Assembly: GCA_026003895.1 (NCBI GenBank)
Contig: BPIC01000008.1
Span: forward strand, 84,153 to 148,152
Source of the DNA: Dehalococcoidia bacterium
GTDB taxonomy: Bacteria; Chloroflexota; Dehalococcoidia; SpSt-223
Reading direction: 5' to 3'
DNA: 64,000 bases
Shown here: positions 17,234 to 24,823 of the stretch, one piece after another
Layout of the letters: every line of letters starts with the position of its first letter
Position numbering within the stretch: position 1 is the first letter of the stretch
Notes under the pieces: model-generated
Database searches by the model: none
Told to the model about the DNA's origin: nothing
The model's input: only the letters and a program-made list of their open reading frames with translations
Position numbers and translations under genes: made by a program

Positions 17234-18694
17234 GTGTCCGAAATCGTCATTGCCATGGGCATCCTCGCGATTGTCCTCACCGTCGCCGCGCTCGCCTCGG
17301 GCGTCGTCGAGCGTGCACCCCTCTCGTTCCCGATGATTTTTCTCGGCCTCGGCTTTCTGGTCGGGCCGCTTGGGCTGAACTGGCTTCAAATCGATGTCCA
17401 CAACCGAATGCTCGAAGTCGTCGCCACTGTCAGCCTCGCCCTCGTCCTGTTCCTCGATGCGGTAAACCTGCAGGTCGACGAGCTCCGTCGCGACTGGTAC
17501 GTTCCCGTGCTGACCCTCGGGCCGGGGACACTGCTGATCATCGCGGGAGTCGCCGGGGTCGCGTGGTGGCTTACTGAGGCAACGCCGATCGAGGCCTTGC
17601 TGCTCGGCGCGATTCTTGCCTCGACCGATCCGGTTGTCCTTCGCGATGTGATCCGCGATCCCCGCATTCCGCGCTCGGTGCGGCGGGCGCTCTCCATTGA
17701 AGCCGGGACGAACGATATTGTCGTCCTCCCGATTGTGCTCATTCTGATCGCGGTGCTTCGCGGCAGCGCCGGATCTGTGGGCGAATGGGCAATCTTTCTC
17801 GGGCAGCTGCTGGTGCTCAGTCCGATAGTTGGGCTGACGGTGGGCGGACTAGGCGCTTGGCTGATGGGCAGGGCAGACGCCGCCTTTGGCATCCGCCGGG
17901 AGTATCAGGCGCTCTATGGCATCGGTCTCGTGCTTGCTGCCTACGCCGCGGGGACGTTCGTCCGCGGCGACGGTTTTCTTGCTGCCTTCTTCGCCGGGCT
18001 CGCGATCTCGCTCTTCAACGTCTCGCTCTGCGATTGTTTTCTCGATTACGGCGAAGTGACCGCCGAAATGATGATGCTGCTCGCCTTCGTGTTGTTCGGC
18101 GCGGTTCTCTCGACTCTTCTGGGAACCATTCCGCTGGCGCCAACGCTCGTGCTCGCCGCGCTCGCGCTGGTGCTGATTCGGCCTGGTGCCCTCTATCTTG
18201 TGCTGCTTCGGGCGCGGATGAGCACTGCCGCACGGCTGTTTCTCGGCTGGTTCGGCCCCCGCGGCCTCAACTCACTCCTCTTAGCGTTGCTCGCGGTGCA
18301 GGCCGGCGTACCGAATGCTGAATGGCTCCTTGCGCTGGCCGGCGCGGTGGTGGTTATTTCGGTCGTTGCACATGGTGCGTCGGCGACGCCGATTGCGGCC
18401 CTGTATGGTCGACGGGTAGCAGCTCCCGGGGAGACGCTTGCCGAAGAACGCGAAAGCACCTTCGTCGGCCTATTCGACGATGATCCGAACGATGTCGCTC
18501 GCCTGTCGCCCGACGAACTGCACGCCTTGCTCGCGGGGCCATCTCCGCCGGTGGTGCTTGACGTCCGGTCGCGCGCCGAGTACGAGCGTGACGCGGGGCA
18601 GATCCCTGGAAGTGTGCGAGTGCCGTCCGACCACCTTGACGAGTGGCTTGCGTCCGCCCCGCGCGACCGCCTCGTGGTCGCGTACTGCACCTGA
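17234..18694 (+). CDS. Na+/H+ antiporter (CPA1 type) fused to rhodanese, frame stopped by UGA at the catalytic Cys site
   Basis: By the standard code this gives 486 residues. Residues 1 to about 390 form a CPA1-type cation/proton antiporter with some ten to twelve hydrophobic segments, including LLGAILASTDPVVLRDVI and SIEAGTNDIVVLPIV, the ion-binding region. After a short linker a rhodanese domain begins (VVLDVRSRAEYERDAGQIPG). It stops at VVAYCT where a UGA at 18692 takes the place of the cysteine that starts the active-site loop. The same frame then continues for 51 codons of clean rhodanese sequence (separate entry). I chose GTG at 17234 because NhaP-like proteins begin with a similar SEIVIAMGIL block; GTG at 17195 lacks a ribosome site. 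Possible readings are selenoprotein, recent nonsense mutation or sequence error. Confidence 0.85.
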   Translation: MSEIVIAMGILAIVLTVAALASGVVERAPLSFPMIFLGLGFLVGPLGLNWLQIDVHNRMLEVVATVSLALVLFLDAVNLQVDELRRDWYVPVLTLGPGTLLIIAGVAGVAWWLTEATPIEALLLGAILASTDPVVLRDVIRDPRIPRSVRRALSIEAGTNDIVVLPIVLILIAVLRGSAGSVGEWAIFLGQLLVLSPIVGLTVGGLGAWLMGRADAAFGIRREYQALYGIGLVLAAYAAGTFVRGDGFLAAFFAGLAISLFNVSLCDCFLDYGEVTAEMMMLLAFVLFGAVLSTLLGTIPLAPTLVLAALALVLIRPGALYLVLLRARMSTAARLFLGWFGPRGLNSLLLALLAVQAGVPNAEWLLALAGAVVVISVVAHGASATPIAALYGRRVAAPGETLAEERESTFVGLFDDDPNDVARLSPDELHALLAGPSPPVVLDVRSRAEYERDAGQIPGSVRVPSDHLDEWLASAPRDRLVVAYCT

Positions 18695-18850
18695 CCGGAC
18701 GAGGCCACGAGCGCCCGTGTGGCGCGACGTCTCAAAGCCGCCGGCCTGCAGGCCGCAGCCCTCCGCGGCGGCTATGCCGCTTGGCAGGCCCATTATCCCG
18801 TCGAGCCGAAGGGTGAACAGGTTTCGGCAACCCGACGGCGAGGCGCTTGA
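18692..18850 (+). other. In-frame continuation of the rhodanese domain behind UGA (candidate Sec readthrough)
   Basis: After UGA (18692-18694) the frame reads PDEATSARVARRLKAAGL, then ALRGGYAAWQAHYP, and ends at TGA 18848-18850. This is the missing half of a rhodanese domain, including the LxGGxxAW block. In related CxCPxE rhodaneses the sequence is YC-x-C-P-[ND]-E-A-[ST]-S-A, where the second Cys is the catalytic residue, so UGA stands exactly on it. Decoding UGA as selenocysteine would give a protein of 538 residues with Sec at 487. Conservation of the downstream codons argues against an old pseudogene. Confidence 0.6.
18698..18731 (+). promoter_or_regulatory. bSECIS-like hairpin behind the in-frame UGA
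   Basis: Upper stem gccac (18704-18708) pairs with gtggc (18719-18723) and closes a 10-base loop that begins with G. A lower stem gacg (18698-18701) pairs with cgtc (18728-18731) across a small internal loop. Bacterial SECIS elements have a short upper stem about ten bases behind UGA and a G in the first loop positions; this fits. GC-rich coding DNA can form such hairpins by chance, so the support is moderate. Confidence 0.45.
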
Positions 18851-19164
18851 ATCCGCCGCCCCTCGCGCCCCGGCCACGGTGTGGGCCGACGCGTGCCCGT
18901 CGGCCACGTGCTCGAGCCGGCGTCTCGCCGGGGTCCTCCAGCTGAACTCGGCGACGCCGTCGTTTATCGACCGCAGGGAGTCACTGGTAGAGACCTCGAG
19001 TAGCCGCTTACCCTGCGGTAGGCCACGGGGTGTCACCGTCCGACCACACGCTGCCCCGCGCGATCGCGGGCGCTGAGGGCGGATCCGGCTCGGCCGGAAC
19101 CCGCCGATCCGTCCTCGATCGCCGCTGCAGCGATCTCGACTGGAGGGGCGACTGTCACGGGCGC
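18851..19164. other. 314-base gap with no recognised gene
   Basis: It lies between the rhodanese end and the convergent cupin gene. Several GC-rich hairpins can be drawn (for example gccgacgcgtgcccgtcggc near 18882-18901) but none has a U-run. No coding frame with family motifs or RNA gene was seen. Confidence 0.4.
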
Positions 19165-19578
19165 TTAGGGAACGGTGCTCAGGTACTCGACGCCGATCGC
19201 CGTCATGCCAGACTCGCCGGCCCAAGCCTTGAAGAGTTCGCCGGTTGGCCACAGGACGGCTTGGCCAGCATTGAGGGGGACTCGCTCGGCGTGCTCCCCG
19301 CCGATCCGGACGAACCCGCTGCCGGAAGTGACGGCAAAAAGAATTGGAAAGCGCGACCGCCGCTCGCCTGTCTCGCCATGCGGTTCGAACTCCATCGCCA
19401 TCACACTCACCGGCTCGTCGAGCACGATCGGTGCGCCACGAAAGCGCGCGATCAATTCATCGGGCGAGAAAGTCTCGGCGAACGACCGACGGATCTGAAT
19501 CGCGCTGACGCGCAGGCCACGGCTCTCTCCGAGTTCGGTGTCGGTGATGAACGGCGTGAAATCACGAACCTCGACCAT
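19165..19578 (-). CDS. Cupin domain protein
   Basis: This 137-residue protein resembles small single-domain cupins. SVMAMEFEPHGETGERRSRFPILFAVTSGSGFVRIGGE matches the first cupin strand block, and VPLNAGQAVLWPTGELFKAW the second. The usual two-His/Glu metal set is only partly present, so it may bind a ligand without metal catalysis. The ATG at 19578 follows GGAGGGAGGACGTC; the open frame extends upstream, but that part overlaps the divergent ASCH gene. It starts 37 bases from the ASCH gene start on the other strand, so the two probably share a control region. Confidence 0.7.
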   Translation of the reverse strand: MVEVRDFTPFITDTELGESRGLRVSAIQIRRSFAETFSPDELIARFRGAPIVLDEPVSVMAMEFEPHGETGERRSRFPILFAVTSGSGFVRIGGEHAERVPLNAGQAVLWPTGELFKAWAGESGMTAIGVEYLSTVP

Positions 19579-19615
19579 GACGTCCTCCCTCCGTTCGCCA
19601 GAGTACCATGATGGT

Positions 19616-20023
19616 GTGCAGGACCATCTCGTGATCTTGACGCCGGAGCCGCTGGCCGCGGTTCTCGCCGGGCAGAAAACCATCGAAAGCCGCTTCGCGA
19701 CCGATCGCCGGCTGCCGTGGGGGCGCGTTGGCCCCGGCGACCGCCTTTGGCTGAAGCAGAGCGGCGGCCGCGTCGTTGCCGTCGCCGAGGCGGCGTGGGT
19801 GCAGTTCTATGCCGATTTGACGCCTGCAGCGGTGGCCGAGCTGTTTCGGCAGTACCCCGCGATCCGCGCCGGCCTTGCCTATCAGGCGGCGAAGGCCAGC
19901 GCTCGCTTCGGGTCGTTGATCGGCCTGAACAACATCCGGCGCCTCGATCCGTTTGCCCTGCGGGGCCGCGGCCGGAGCGGCTGGCGGCTGCTTGAAGGGC
20001 CGCCGATCCCTCTTAGAGATTGA
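19616..20023 (+). CDS. ASCH domain protein
   Basis: This 135-residue protein fits the ASCH (PUA-like) fold: HLVILTPEPLAAVLAGQKTIESRF, then GDRLWLKQSGGRVVAVAEAAWVQFY. ASCH proteins are thought to bind RNA or modified nucleosides; some are amidohydrolases of N4-acetylcytidine. A Lys at GQKTIESR is the conserved position in that active site. Start choice is open: GTG at 19616 keeps the first strand, while GTG at 19631 has AGGA at good spacing. It overlaps the amidohydrolase gene tail to tail by 11 bases. Confidence 0.75.
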   Translation: MQDHLVILTPEPLAAVLAGQKTIESRFATDRRLPWGRVGPGDRLWLKQSGGRVVAVAEAAWVQFYADLTPAAVAELFRQYPAIRAGLAYQAAKASARFGSLIGLNNIRRLDPFALRGRGRSGWRLLEGPPIPLRD

Positions 20024-20951
20024 GCTTGAGGAGACGGGCTGCGTTACCAAAGCGCATGAGGTCCGCTTGTTCTTTCGAGATGGTGAGGCCGTGCTCCTTC
20101 GCCCTGTCCTCGATGGAATTCCAAAGGTCACACCACGCTTCGTACATCCATTTCGAACGGTCAGGATAGTGAGTGCCGAAGAGAATGCGGTGAGCGCCGA
20201 CGCGGCGGAGCATGATGCCGAGCACTCGGTAGAAATAGGCCGGGTCTTGGAACGCCTCCGGAAACCATTCTGTGACATCCAAGTAGACATTGGGCTTGAA
20301 GGCGGCGACGTCAATCGCGGTCCAGACCATGTTGGAATAGAGGTTTCCGCCGGCGTGCTCCATGATGATGGTAAGGTCGCGGTTCAACTCTGCGACTTCA
20401 TCGAGGTGGATGGGGTCGCCGTACTTTAGGAAACGGAGCCCCCCTTGCCCGGTTTGAAAGCAGACGGGCACATCGAACTCGATCGCCCGGTCGTAGAGCT
20501 TTTGACAGCGTGGGTCGGTGGCATAGAAGCCGGCAGTGGTATACAGCTCGAGCCCCTTGGCGTCCCAGTCTCGGACGCACCGGTCGAACAGTTCAAGGGC
20601 GCCGGGGCGGCGGGCATCGACGCCGCAGAAAGCGGTGATCCGGCCCCCTGAGTTGCGCGCCACCTCGCACGTGCGCCGGTTGATCTCCTCGATACGCACC
20701 GGTGGTTCTTCGTCCCACATGAAGCCGTAATCGACCGGCAGAATGTTCATCACTTGAATACCGAGCTTGTCCATATCCTCAAGATGGCTCTTGCCCGAGG
20801 AGTCCATTCGTCCCGCGCCGGCGCGCTTCGCGATGTCGGCGGGGTCTCGCTGGGGCCAGCTGCGCTTGGCAGCACGCCACGCGATCGAGTCCCACATTTT
20901 GGACGGTAGCCAATCTCGGTCCCAGAGGTGGCCGGTCATATCGATGAGCAC
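20013..20951 (-). CDS. Amidohydrolase family 2 protein
   Basis: This 312-residue TIM-barrel protein of the amidohydrolase_2 group (relatives of ACMSD and gamma-resorcylate decarboxylase) contains YDRAIEFDVPVCFQTGQGG, LTIIMEHAGGNLY with the barrel His, and RILFGTHYPDRS near the end with the family Asp. It would hydrolyse or decarboxylate a small, perhaps aromatic, substrate with a divalent metal. The N-terminal HxH metal pair is replaced by TGHLWD, so the metal site may be incomplete. The GTG at 20951 follows GGAG seven bases upstream and yields a family-like start; the upstream frame is not conserved. Confidence 0.82.
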   Translation of the reverse strand: MLIDMTGHLWDRDWLPSKMWDSIAWRAAKRSWPQRDPADIAKRAGAGRMDSSGKSHLEDMDKLGIQVMNILPVDYGFMWDEEPPVRIEEINRRTCEVARNSGGRITAFCGVDARRPGALELFDRCVRDWDAKGLELYTTAGFYATDPRCQKLYDRAIEFDVPVCFQTGQGGLRFLKYGDPIHLDEVAELNRDLTIIMEHAGGNLYSNMVWTAIDVAAFKPNVYLDVTEWFPEAFQDPAYFYRVLGIMLRRVGAHRILFGTHYPDRSKWMYEAWCDLWNSIEDRAKEHGLTISKEQADLMRFGNAARLLKLNL

Positions 20952-21214
20952 GAGGAAACTCCACACGCGAAATGTCCGCTGCCATTGTGCCACGTTCCTC
21001 CGTAGACCGCCGACGGTGTGCAGCTCCAACCGAACGGTCGTCCGGGGCGGGCGAGGGGGGAGACATGATGGCTCAGTGAGCATCGTGGTCTGCGCCAGTC
21101 GGTGTGGTGCGCGGACGGTTGCTGCTCCAATTGTGCAGCGTGGAAGTGGCCGGCCGGCGCGACGTTCGCGGTAACATCGGCTAGACTGAAGGCCAGCGTC
21201 GCCAGAAGGAGACC

Positions 21215-21601
21215 GTGCTGTCGCTTTCCCACCTATTGCTCATTGGTATTGGCGGCTCGCTGGGCGCTGTCGCGCGCGTTCTGGTCGCCAACGCGCTTGC
21301 CGTCTGGCTCGGCCCACACTTTCCGTTCGGCACCTTCTTCGTGAATGTCTCGGGGAGTTTCGCGATCGGCGCCTTGCTGGCCTTCCTCACGCCACGCGGC
21401 AGCGACGCCGTTGAGCTTCGGGCATTCCTTGTCGTTGGCTTCCTCGGGGCGTACACGACGTATTCGACGTTTACCTATGAAACACTCGCTCTTTTCCAAG
21501 CCGGTCGCTTGGTGGCAGCGCTCGTCAACCTTGCGGGTCAGTTGGTGCTCGGCCTAGCAGCCGTCGTCCTCGGCGTGGTCGCAGTCCGTTCCCTCACCTA
21601 G
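21215..21601 (+). CDS. crcB: Fluoride ion channel/exporter CrcB (Fluc)
   Basis: This 128-residue protein has four hydrophobic segments. Family marks are GGSLGAVARVLV, FPFGTFFVNVSGSF (with the conserved Asn) and GFLGAYTTYSTFTYE with the Phe-box. CrcB forms dual-topology dimers that pass fluoride out of the cell. The GTG at 21215 follows AGAAGGAGA at ideal spacing. I looked for the fluoride riboswitch that often precedes crcB and did not recognise its core in 21100-21214. It converges with the methyltransferase gene ending at 21605. Confidence 0.93.
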   Translation: MLSLSHLLLIGIGGSLGAVARVLVANALAVWLGPHFPFGTFFVNVSGSFAIGALLAFLTPRGSDAVELRAFLVVGFLGAYTTYSTFTYETLALFQAGRLVAALVNLAGQLVLGLAAVVLGVVAVRSLT

Positions 21602-21604
21602 GCG

Positions 21605-22624
21605 CTATTTCTGGGCGACGCGCATGGGAAGGAAGCTGCCCTCGGTGAAGTCGTCGATGACGGCGCGGAAGCATGCTCGCAGCGCGCTGGTGAAGTCCCA
21701 GTAGACAAACTCGGCCATGTAAGGCTCGCCGTTGTCGTTGGTCTCGAACGTCCAGATGATCTGTTGGGCGGTAGAAGCAGGCCCGCTCGGCAAGTTGCGG
21801 GCGTCCACGACGATGAAAAGTCCGCCCGGCCGCAGGATGCGGTGTGCCTCCGCAATGATCCGCTCGCCGACCGCCCGCGGCACTTCGTGGAAGAGGATGA
21901 ACGCAAAGACGATGTCGAACGAGTCGTTGGCGAAGCCGGTTTGTTCGGCGAGCGCTTGCTTGAAGTGCACGTCGATGCCCATGTCGACGGCACGCTTGTG
22001 GGCATAGCGCACCATCGGAGCGCCGGCGTCAATTCCCCAGACCTCCGCATTGGGAAAGCGCTCTTTCCAAGCGGTCGTGCTCTGGCCGACCGAGCAGGCG
22101 AGGTCGAGAATTCGGCGCACTTGGCCATCTTCCGGCGTTGGCGCGAGCATGACGAGGTTGCGCTGCACATCGTCGCGGTTGTTGCGGCCGGTGAAAAAGT
22201 ACTTTGTCCCGAGGTGGTAGACGTAGCCGGCGAGCGGGTCGGCGGCATAGCCGCCCGGCTGCAAGTCATAATCCACGCGCGAAAAATACTCGGGAAGCGG
22301 AAAGTTCGGGTCCCAAGTCACGCTTCCCGGCCCGAGCCGGTCATACCGGTCGAGCTCAGCGACAAGCTCGTCCTTCCGCTTGGCGTAGGTAGCGAGGACA
22401 CCCTGCCACAGCATTTCCTGCTGGCTCCGGTAGAGGCGATTGCGGCTGGCGACGATCGGCGTGGCTGCGAGGTCGTCATGGGGGGCGGCGGCCGCTGTCG
22501 CCTTCGCCATCACCGGCTGCACCTTCGTCATATTGAAGACGCGCACACCCTCGACGAAGTCGAGGTAGCTCTCGTCGTCGCGCTCGGTCGGCGCGGGGAC
22601 AGTGCCGATATATCCGCGATCCAT
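21605..22624 (-). CDS. Class I SAM-dependent methyltransferase
   Basis: This 339-residue protein has a helical N-terminal part of about 130 residues and then a Rossmann methyltransferase domain: ILDLACSVGQSTTAWKERFP (motif I), VWGIDAGAPMVRYA (motif II with the ribose-binding acid), FDIVFAFILFHEVP (motif IV) and ILRPGGLFIVVDAR. The methyl acceptor is unknown; the FHEVP block is common in small-molecule methyltransferases. The ATG at 22624 follows GGGGAGGACGG; the frame upstream overlaps the next gene region and is unlikely to be translated. RidA lies 73 bases upstream on the same strand. Confidence 0.85.
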   Translation of the reverse strand: MDRGYIGTVPAPTERDDESYLDFVEGVRVFNMTKVQPVMAKATAAAAPHDDLAATPIVASRNRLYRSQQEMLWQGVLATYAKRKDELVAELDRYDRLGPGSVTWDPNFPLPEYFSRVDYDLQPGGYAADPLAGYVYHLGTKYFFTGRNNRDDVQRNLVMLAPTPEDGQVRRILDLACSVGQSTTAWKERFPNAEVWGIDAGAPMVRYAHKRAVDMGIDVHFKQALAEQTGFANDSFDIVFAFILFHEVPRAVGERIIAEAHRILRPGGLFIVVDARNLPSGPASTAQQIIWTFETNDNGEPYMAEFVYWDFTSALRACFRAVIDDFTEGSFLPMRVAQK

Positions 22625-22697
22625 CCGTCCTCCCCTTAGGCGCGACGATCGGCCGAACGTCGCTCGACAGAATCCTACCTGCTGAGCCGATTGGCGG

Positions 22698-23162
22698 TCA
22701 GTCGCGCACCTCGACCACCATTTCGGTTTCGCAGCAAATATTGAGCGCGAGGCCGCTGACCGAGATCGCGGAGCGGGCATGGCGGCCCCGCTCGCCGTAG
22801 AGGTCCATCAAGAGGTCGGAGCAGCCGTTGGCCACCTCGGAGGCGCGGTCAAAGCCGGGAACAGCATAGACATAGGCGACGATCTTGACGATTCGGGTGA
22901 CCTTATCGAGGTCGCCGATCGCGGTCTTGAGGGAGGAAAGAAGCGCCAGCGCGTTATAGCGCGTTGCCTCCCGCGCCCCTTCGACCGAGATTGCGTCGGG
23001 CACCGGACCTTTGAATGGATAGCCGCCGTCCTTGAAAGGGCCGTGGCCAGCCAAAAAGACGAGGTTCCCCGTACGCACTGCACGGACCCGGCGCGTAGTG
23101 GTCTGCGGCGGCAGCTCGGGTAAGGCGAGACCAAGCGCCGCAATCTTCTGCTCAATTTCCAT
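22698..23162 (-). CDS. RidA/YjgF family protein
   Basis: This 154-residue protein has the RidA fold: VRTGNLVFLAGHGPF, a central helix RYNALALLSSLKTAIGDLDKV and the strand RSAISVSGLALNICCETEMVVEV. RidA proper removes reactive enamines and imines made by PLP enzymes and needs an Arg near the HARSAISV strand, which is present here. The length is above the usual 125-130, as in the longer YjgF-like subgroup often tied to amino acid or peptide metabolism. It follows the solute-binding protein gene by 31 bases and is probably cotranscribed. Confidence 0.85.
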   Translation of the reverse strand: MEIEQKIAALGLALPELPPQTTTRRVRAVRTGNLVFLAGHGPFKDGGYPFKGPVPDAISVEGAREATRYNALALLSSLKTAIGDLDKVTRIVKIVAYVYAVPGFDRASEVANGCSDLLMDLYGERGRHARSAISVSGLALNICCETEMVVEVRD

Positions 23163-23193
23163 TGCGCGGACCTCTTGCTAAGCTGGGGCGCGG

Positions 23194-24744
23194 TTAGCGC
23201 GTGAGGGAAATTTGCTCAAACTGCGTCTCGCCGTCAGAGCGCGGTTTGAAGCCTTGCACCCGCTTCGAGATAACGTGGATATCGTCCGGCTCGATGATGA
23301 AGATGACCGGCGCTTCCTCCCGGAGGATCGCGCTGATTTGCTTCAGGAGCCCGAGTCTCCGCTGCGGATCCAGTTCGGTGGTGCTTTGCTGATAGAGCCG
23401 GTCAACTTCGGGATTACTGAACACCTTCTTTTGGGCGTCTGTGGTGTACCACTGGAAAGTGAAGTCGGCATCCATTGCCGGGAAGTAGTTCGGACACCAA
23501 TTGAACAACGGGGCGCGTTTCGCGCCGTTCCGGTTGTAGAAGCGGTCGAGGAATGGGGCGTTCTCGAGCACCTCGATTTCGGTCGTCACCCCGACTTCGC
23601 GTAAGTACCCAGCGAGCGCCGTGGTTTGGTCTCGGATCGCGAGGCACGAGGTCGGCGTTTCCATCTTCAGCGTGAAGCCGTTCGGGTAGCCGGCCTGCGC
23701 GAGAAGCTGGCGCGCCCGCGCCGGGTCATAGGGATATGGCTTGAGCGTGTTGTCGTAGCCGAAACCGATCGGCCCAACGAGTTGCCCATCGGCGACGCGA
23801 CCGCGCCCGCCATAGATCTGCTTCAGGATCGCCTCTTTGTCGACCGCGTAATTGAGCGCTTGGCGGACGAGCTTGTTGCGCAGCGGCGTATCCTCGGTGA
23901 TCGTATCGAGATCGGTAACGTGGAGGCGGGCATAGGTGGTAGACGCGACGACGAAGCCATCGCGCTCCAAACCCGCGAGTGCGTCGAGCGGCGGCTGATA
24001 AATCATCTGAACATCGCCCGTCCGCAGCGCGGCCACGCGCGAGGAACCGTCAGGAAGGTGGAGGAAGGTCAGCCGCTCGATCGTCGATTTGCGCCAGCTC
24101 TCGGGGTATTTCTCAAGCACCAGCCGGGTGTCTTGCACAAACTCGACCAGCTTGAAGGGGCCGGTGCCGACTGGCTTGAGGCCAAAGTCGGCTGCGCCGA
24201 GACGCTGCACTTCCGCCGGCGGCACCACAAAGATGGCCGCCATCCGCGCCGGCAGAATTGCGTCCGGTCGACGCGTCAGGAATCGCACCGTCGTCGCGTT
24301 GACAACCTCCGCACCGCTCACGAGCGGAATGCGCCCGGCGAGCGGGAGCCGATTCTCGGGGTTGACCAGCCGGTCGATCGTGAACTTGACCGCGGCGGCG
24401 TCAAGCGCCTCCCCGTTGGAGAACCGCACGTCGTTGCGGAGGGCGAATTCCCACGTCGTGTCGTTGACGACCTTCCAACTGGTCGCGAGCCAAGGACCGA
24501 CGTTTCCCTTGTCGTCGACACGAGTGATCGTGTCGAACAGGGTGTACTTGATGCCGTTGTAAGAGCCGGCGTTGGAGTGGGGATCGAGGTTGGCGAGAAA
24601 GTTCGGGTTGCCGATGGTCAGGCGCTGGGGCGGCGGCGGCTCGGTCTGCGCCGGCGAGGTCGACCCGCTCGGCTGGGAGGCCGGTGCGCAGGCGCTCGCG
24701 ACGAGGCCGGCAAGGAGAACGACGCGGCTGAACAACAAACGCAC
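23194..24744 (-). CDS. Peptide-type ABC transporter solute-binding lipoprotein (SBP family 5)
   Basis: This 516-residue relative of the protein at 10284 begins with LLFSRVVLLAGLVASAC, a lipoprotein signal whose Cys is near residue 19, followed by a Ser/Gln/Thr spacer. Family blocks include DTTWEFALRNDVRFSNGEA, VKFTIDRLVNPEN, ALNYAVDKEAILKQIYGG and DPARARQLLAQAGYPNG. An ATG at 24756 is possible, but GTG at 24744 sits at the right distance from GGAGG, while the ATG would overlap it. No transporter membrane genes are near. RidA follows after 31 bases, so peptide or amine scavenging is a plausible theme. Confidence 0.92.
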   Translation of the reverse strand: MRLLFSRVVLLAGLVASACAPASQPSGSTSPAQTEPPPPQRLTIGNPNFLANLDPHSNAGSYNGIKYTLFDTITRVDDKGNVGPWLATSWKVVNDTTWEFALRNDVRFSNGEALDAAAVKFTIDRLVNPENRLPLAGRIPLVSGAEVVNATTVRFLTRRPDAILPARMAAIFVVPPAEVQRLGAADFGLKPVGTGPFKLVEFVQDTRLVLEKYPESWRKSTIERLTFLHLPDGSSRVAALRTGDVQMIYQPPLDALAGLERDGFVVASTTYARLHVTDLDTITEDTPLRNKLVRQALNYAVDKEAILKQIYGGRGRVADGQLVGPIGFGYDNTLKPYPYDPARARQLLAQAGYPNGFTLKMETPTSCLAIRDQTTALAGYLREVGVTTEIEVLENAPFLDRFYNRNGAKRAPLFNWCPNYFPAMDADFTFQWYTTDAQKKVFSNPEVDRLYQQSTTELDPQRRLGLLKQISAILREEAPVIFIIEPDDIHVISKRVQGFKPRSDGETQFEQISLTR

Positions 24745-24777
24745 GCATGCCTCCATCGATACTGAATGCTGAATGCC

Positions 24778-24805
24778 ATACTACCAGTTCACCGGACCAC
24801 GTCAA
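24778..24805 (-). promoter_or_regulatory. Promoter for the second solute-binding protein gene
   Basis: On the minus strand TTGACG (24800-24805) precedes TAGTAT (24778-24783) with a 16-base spacer. Transcription would start near 24771, about 27 bases before the GTG at 24744. Confidence 0.6.
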
Positions 24806-24823
24806 GCGTTCCCGGGCGGACAC

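Noticed and set aside
21100..21214. Possible fluoride riboswitch before crcB
   Set aside because: I could not find the conserved pseudoknot core; only a normal ribosome site is visible.
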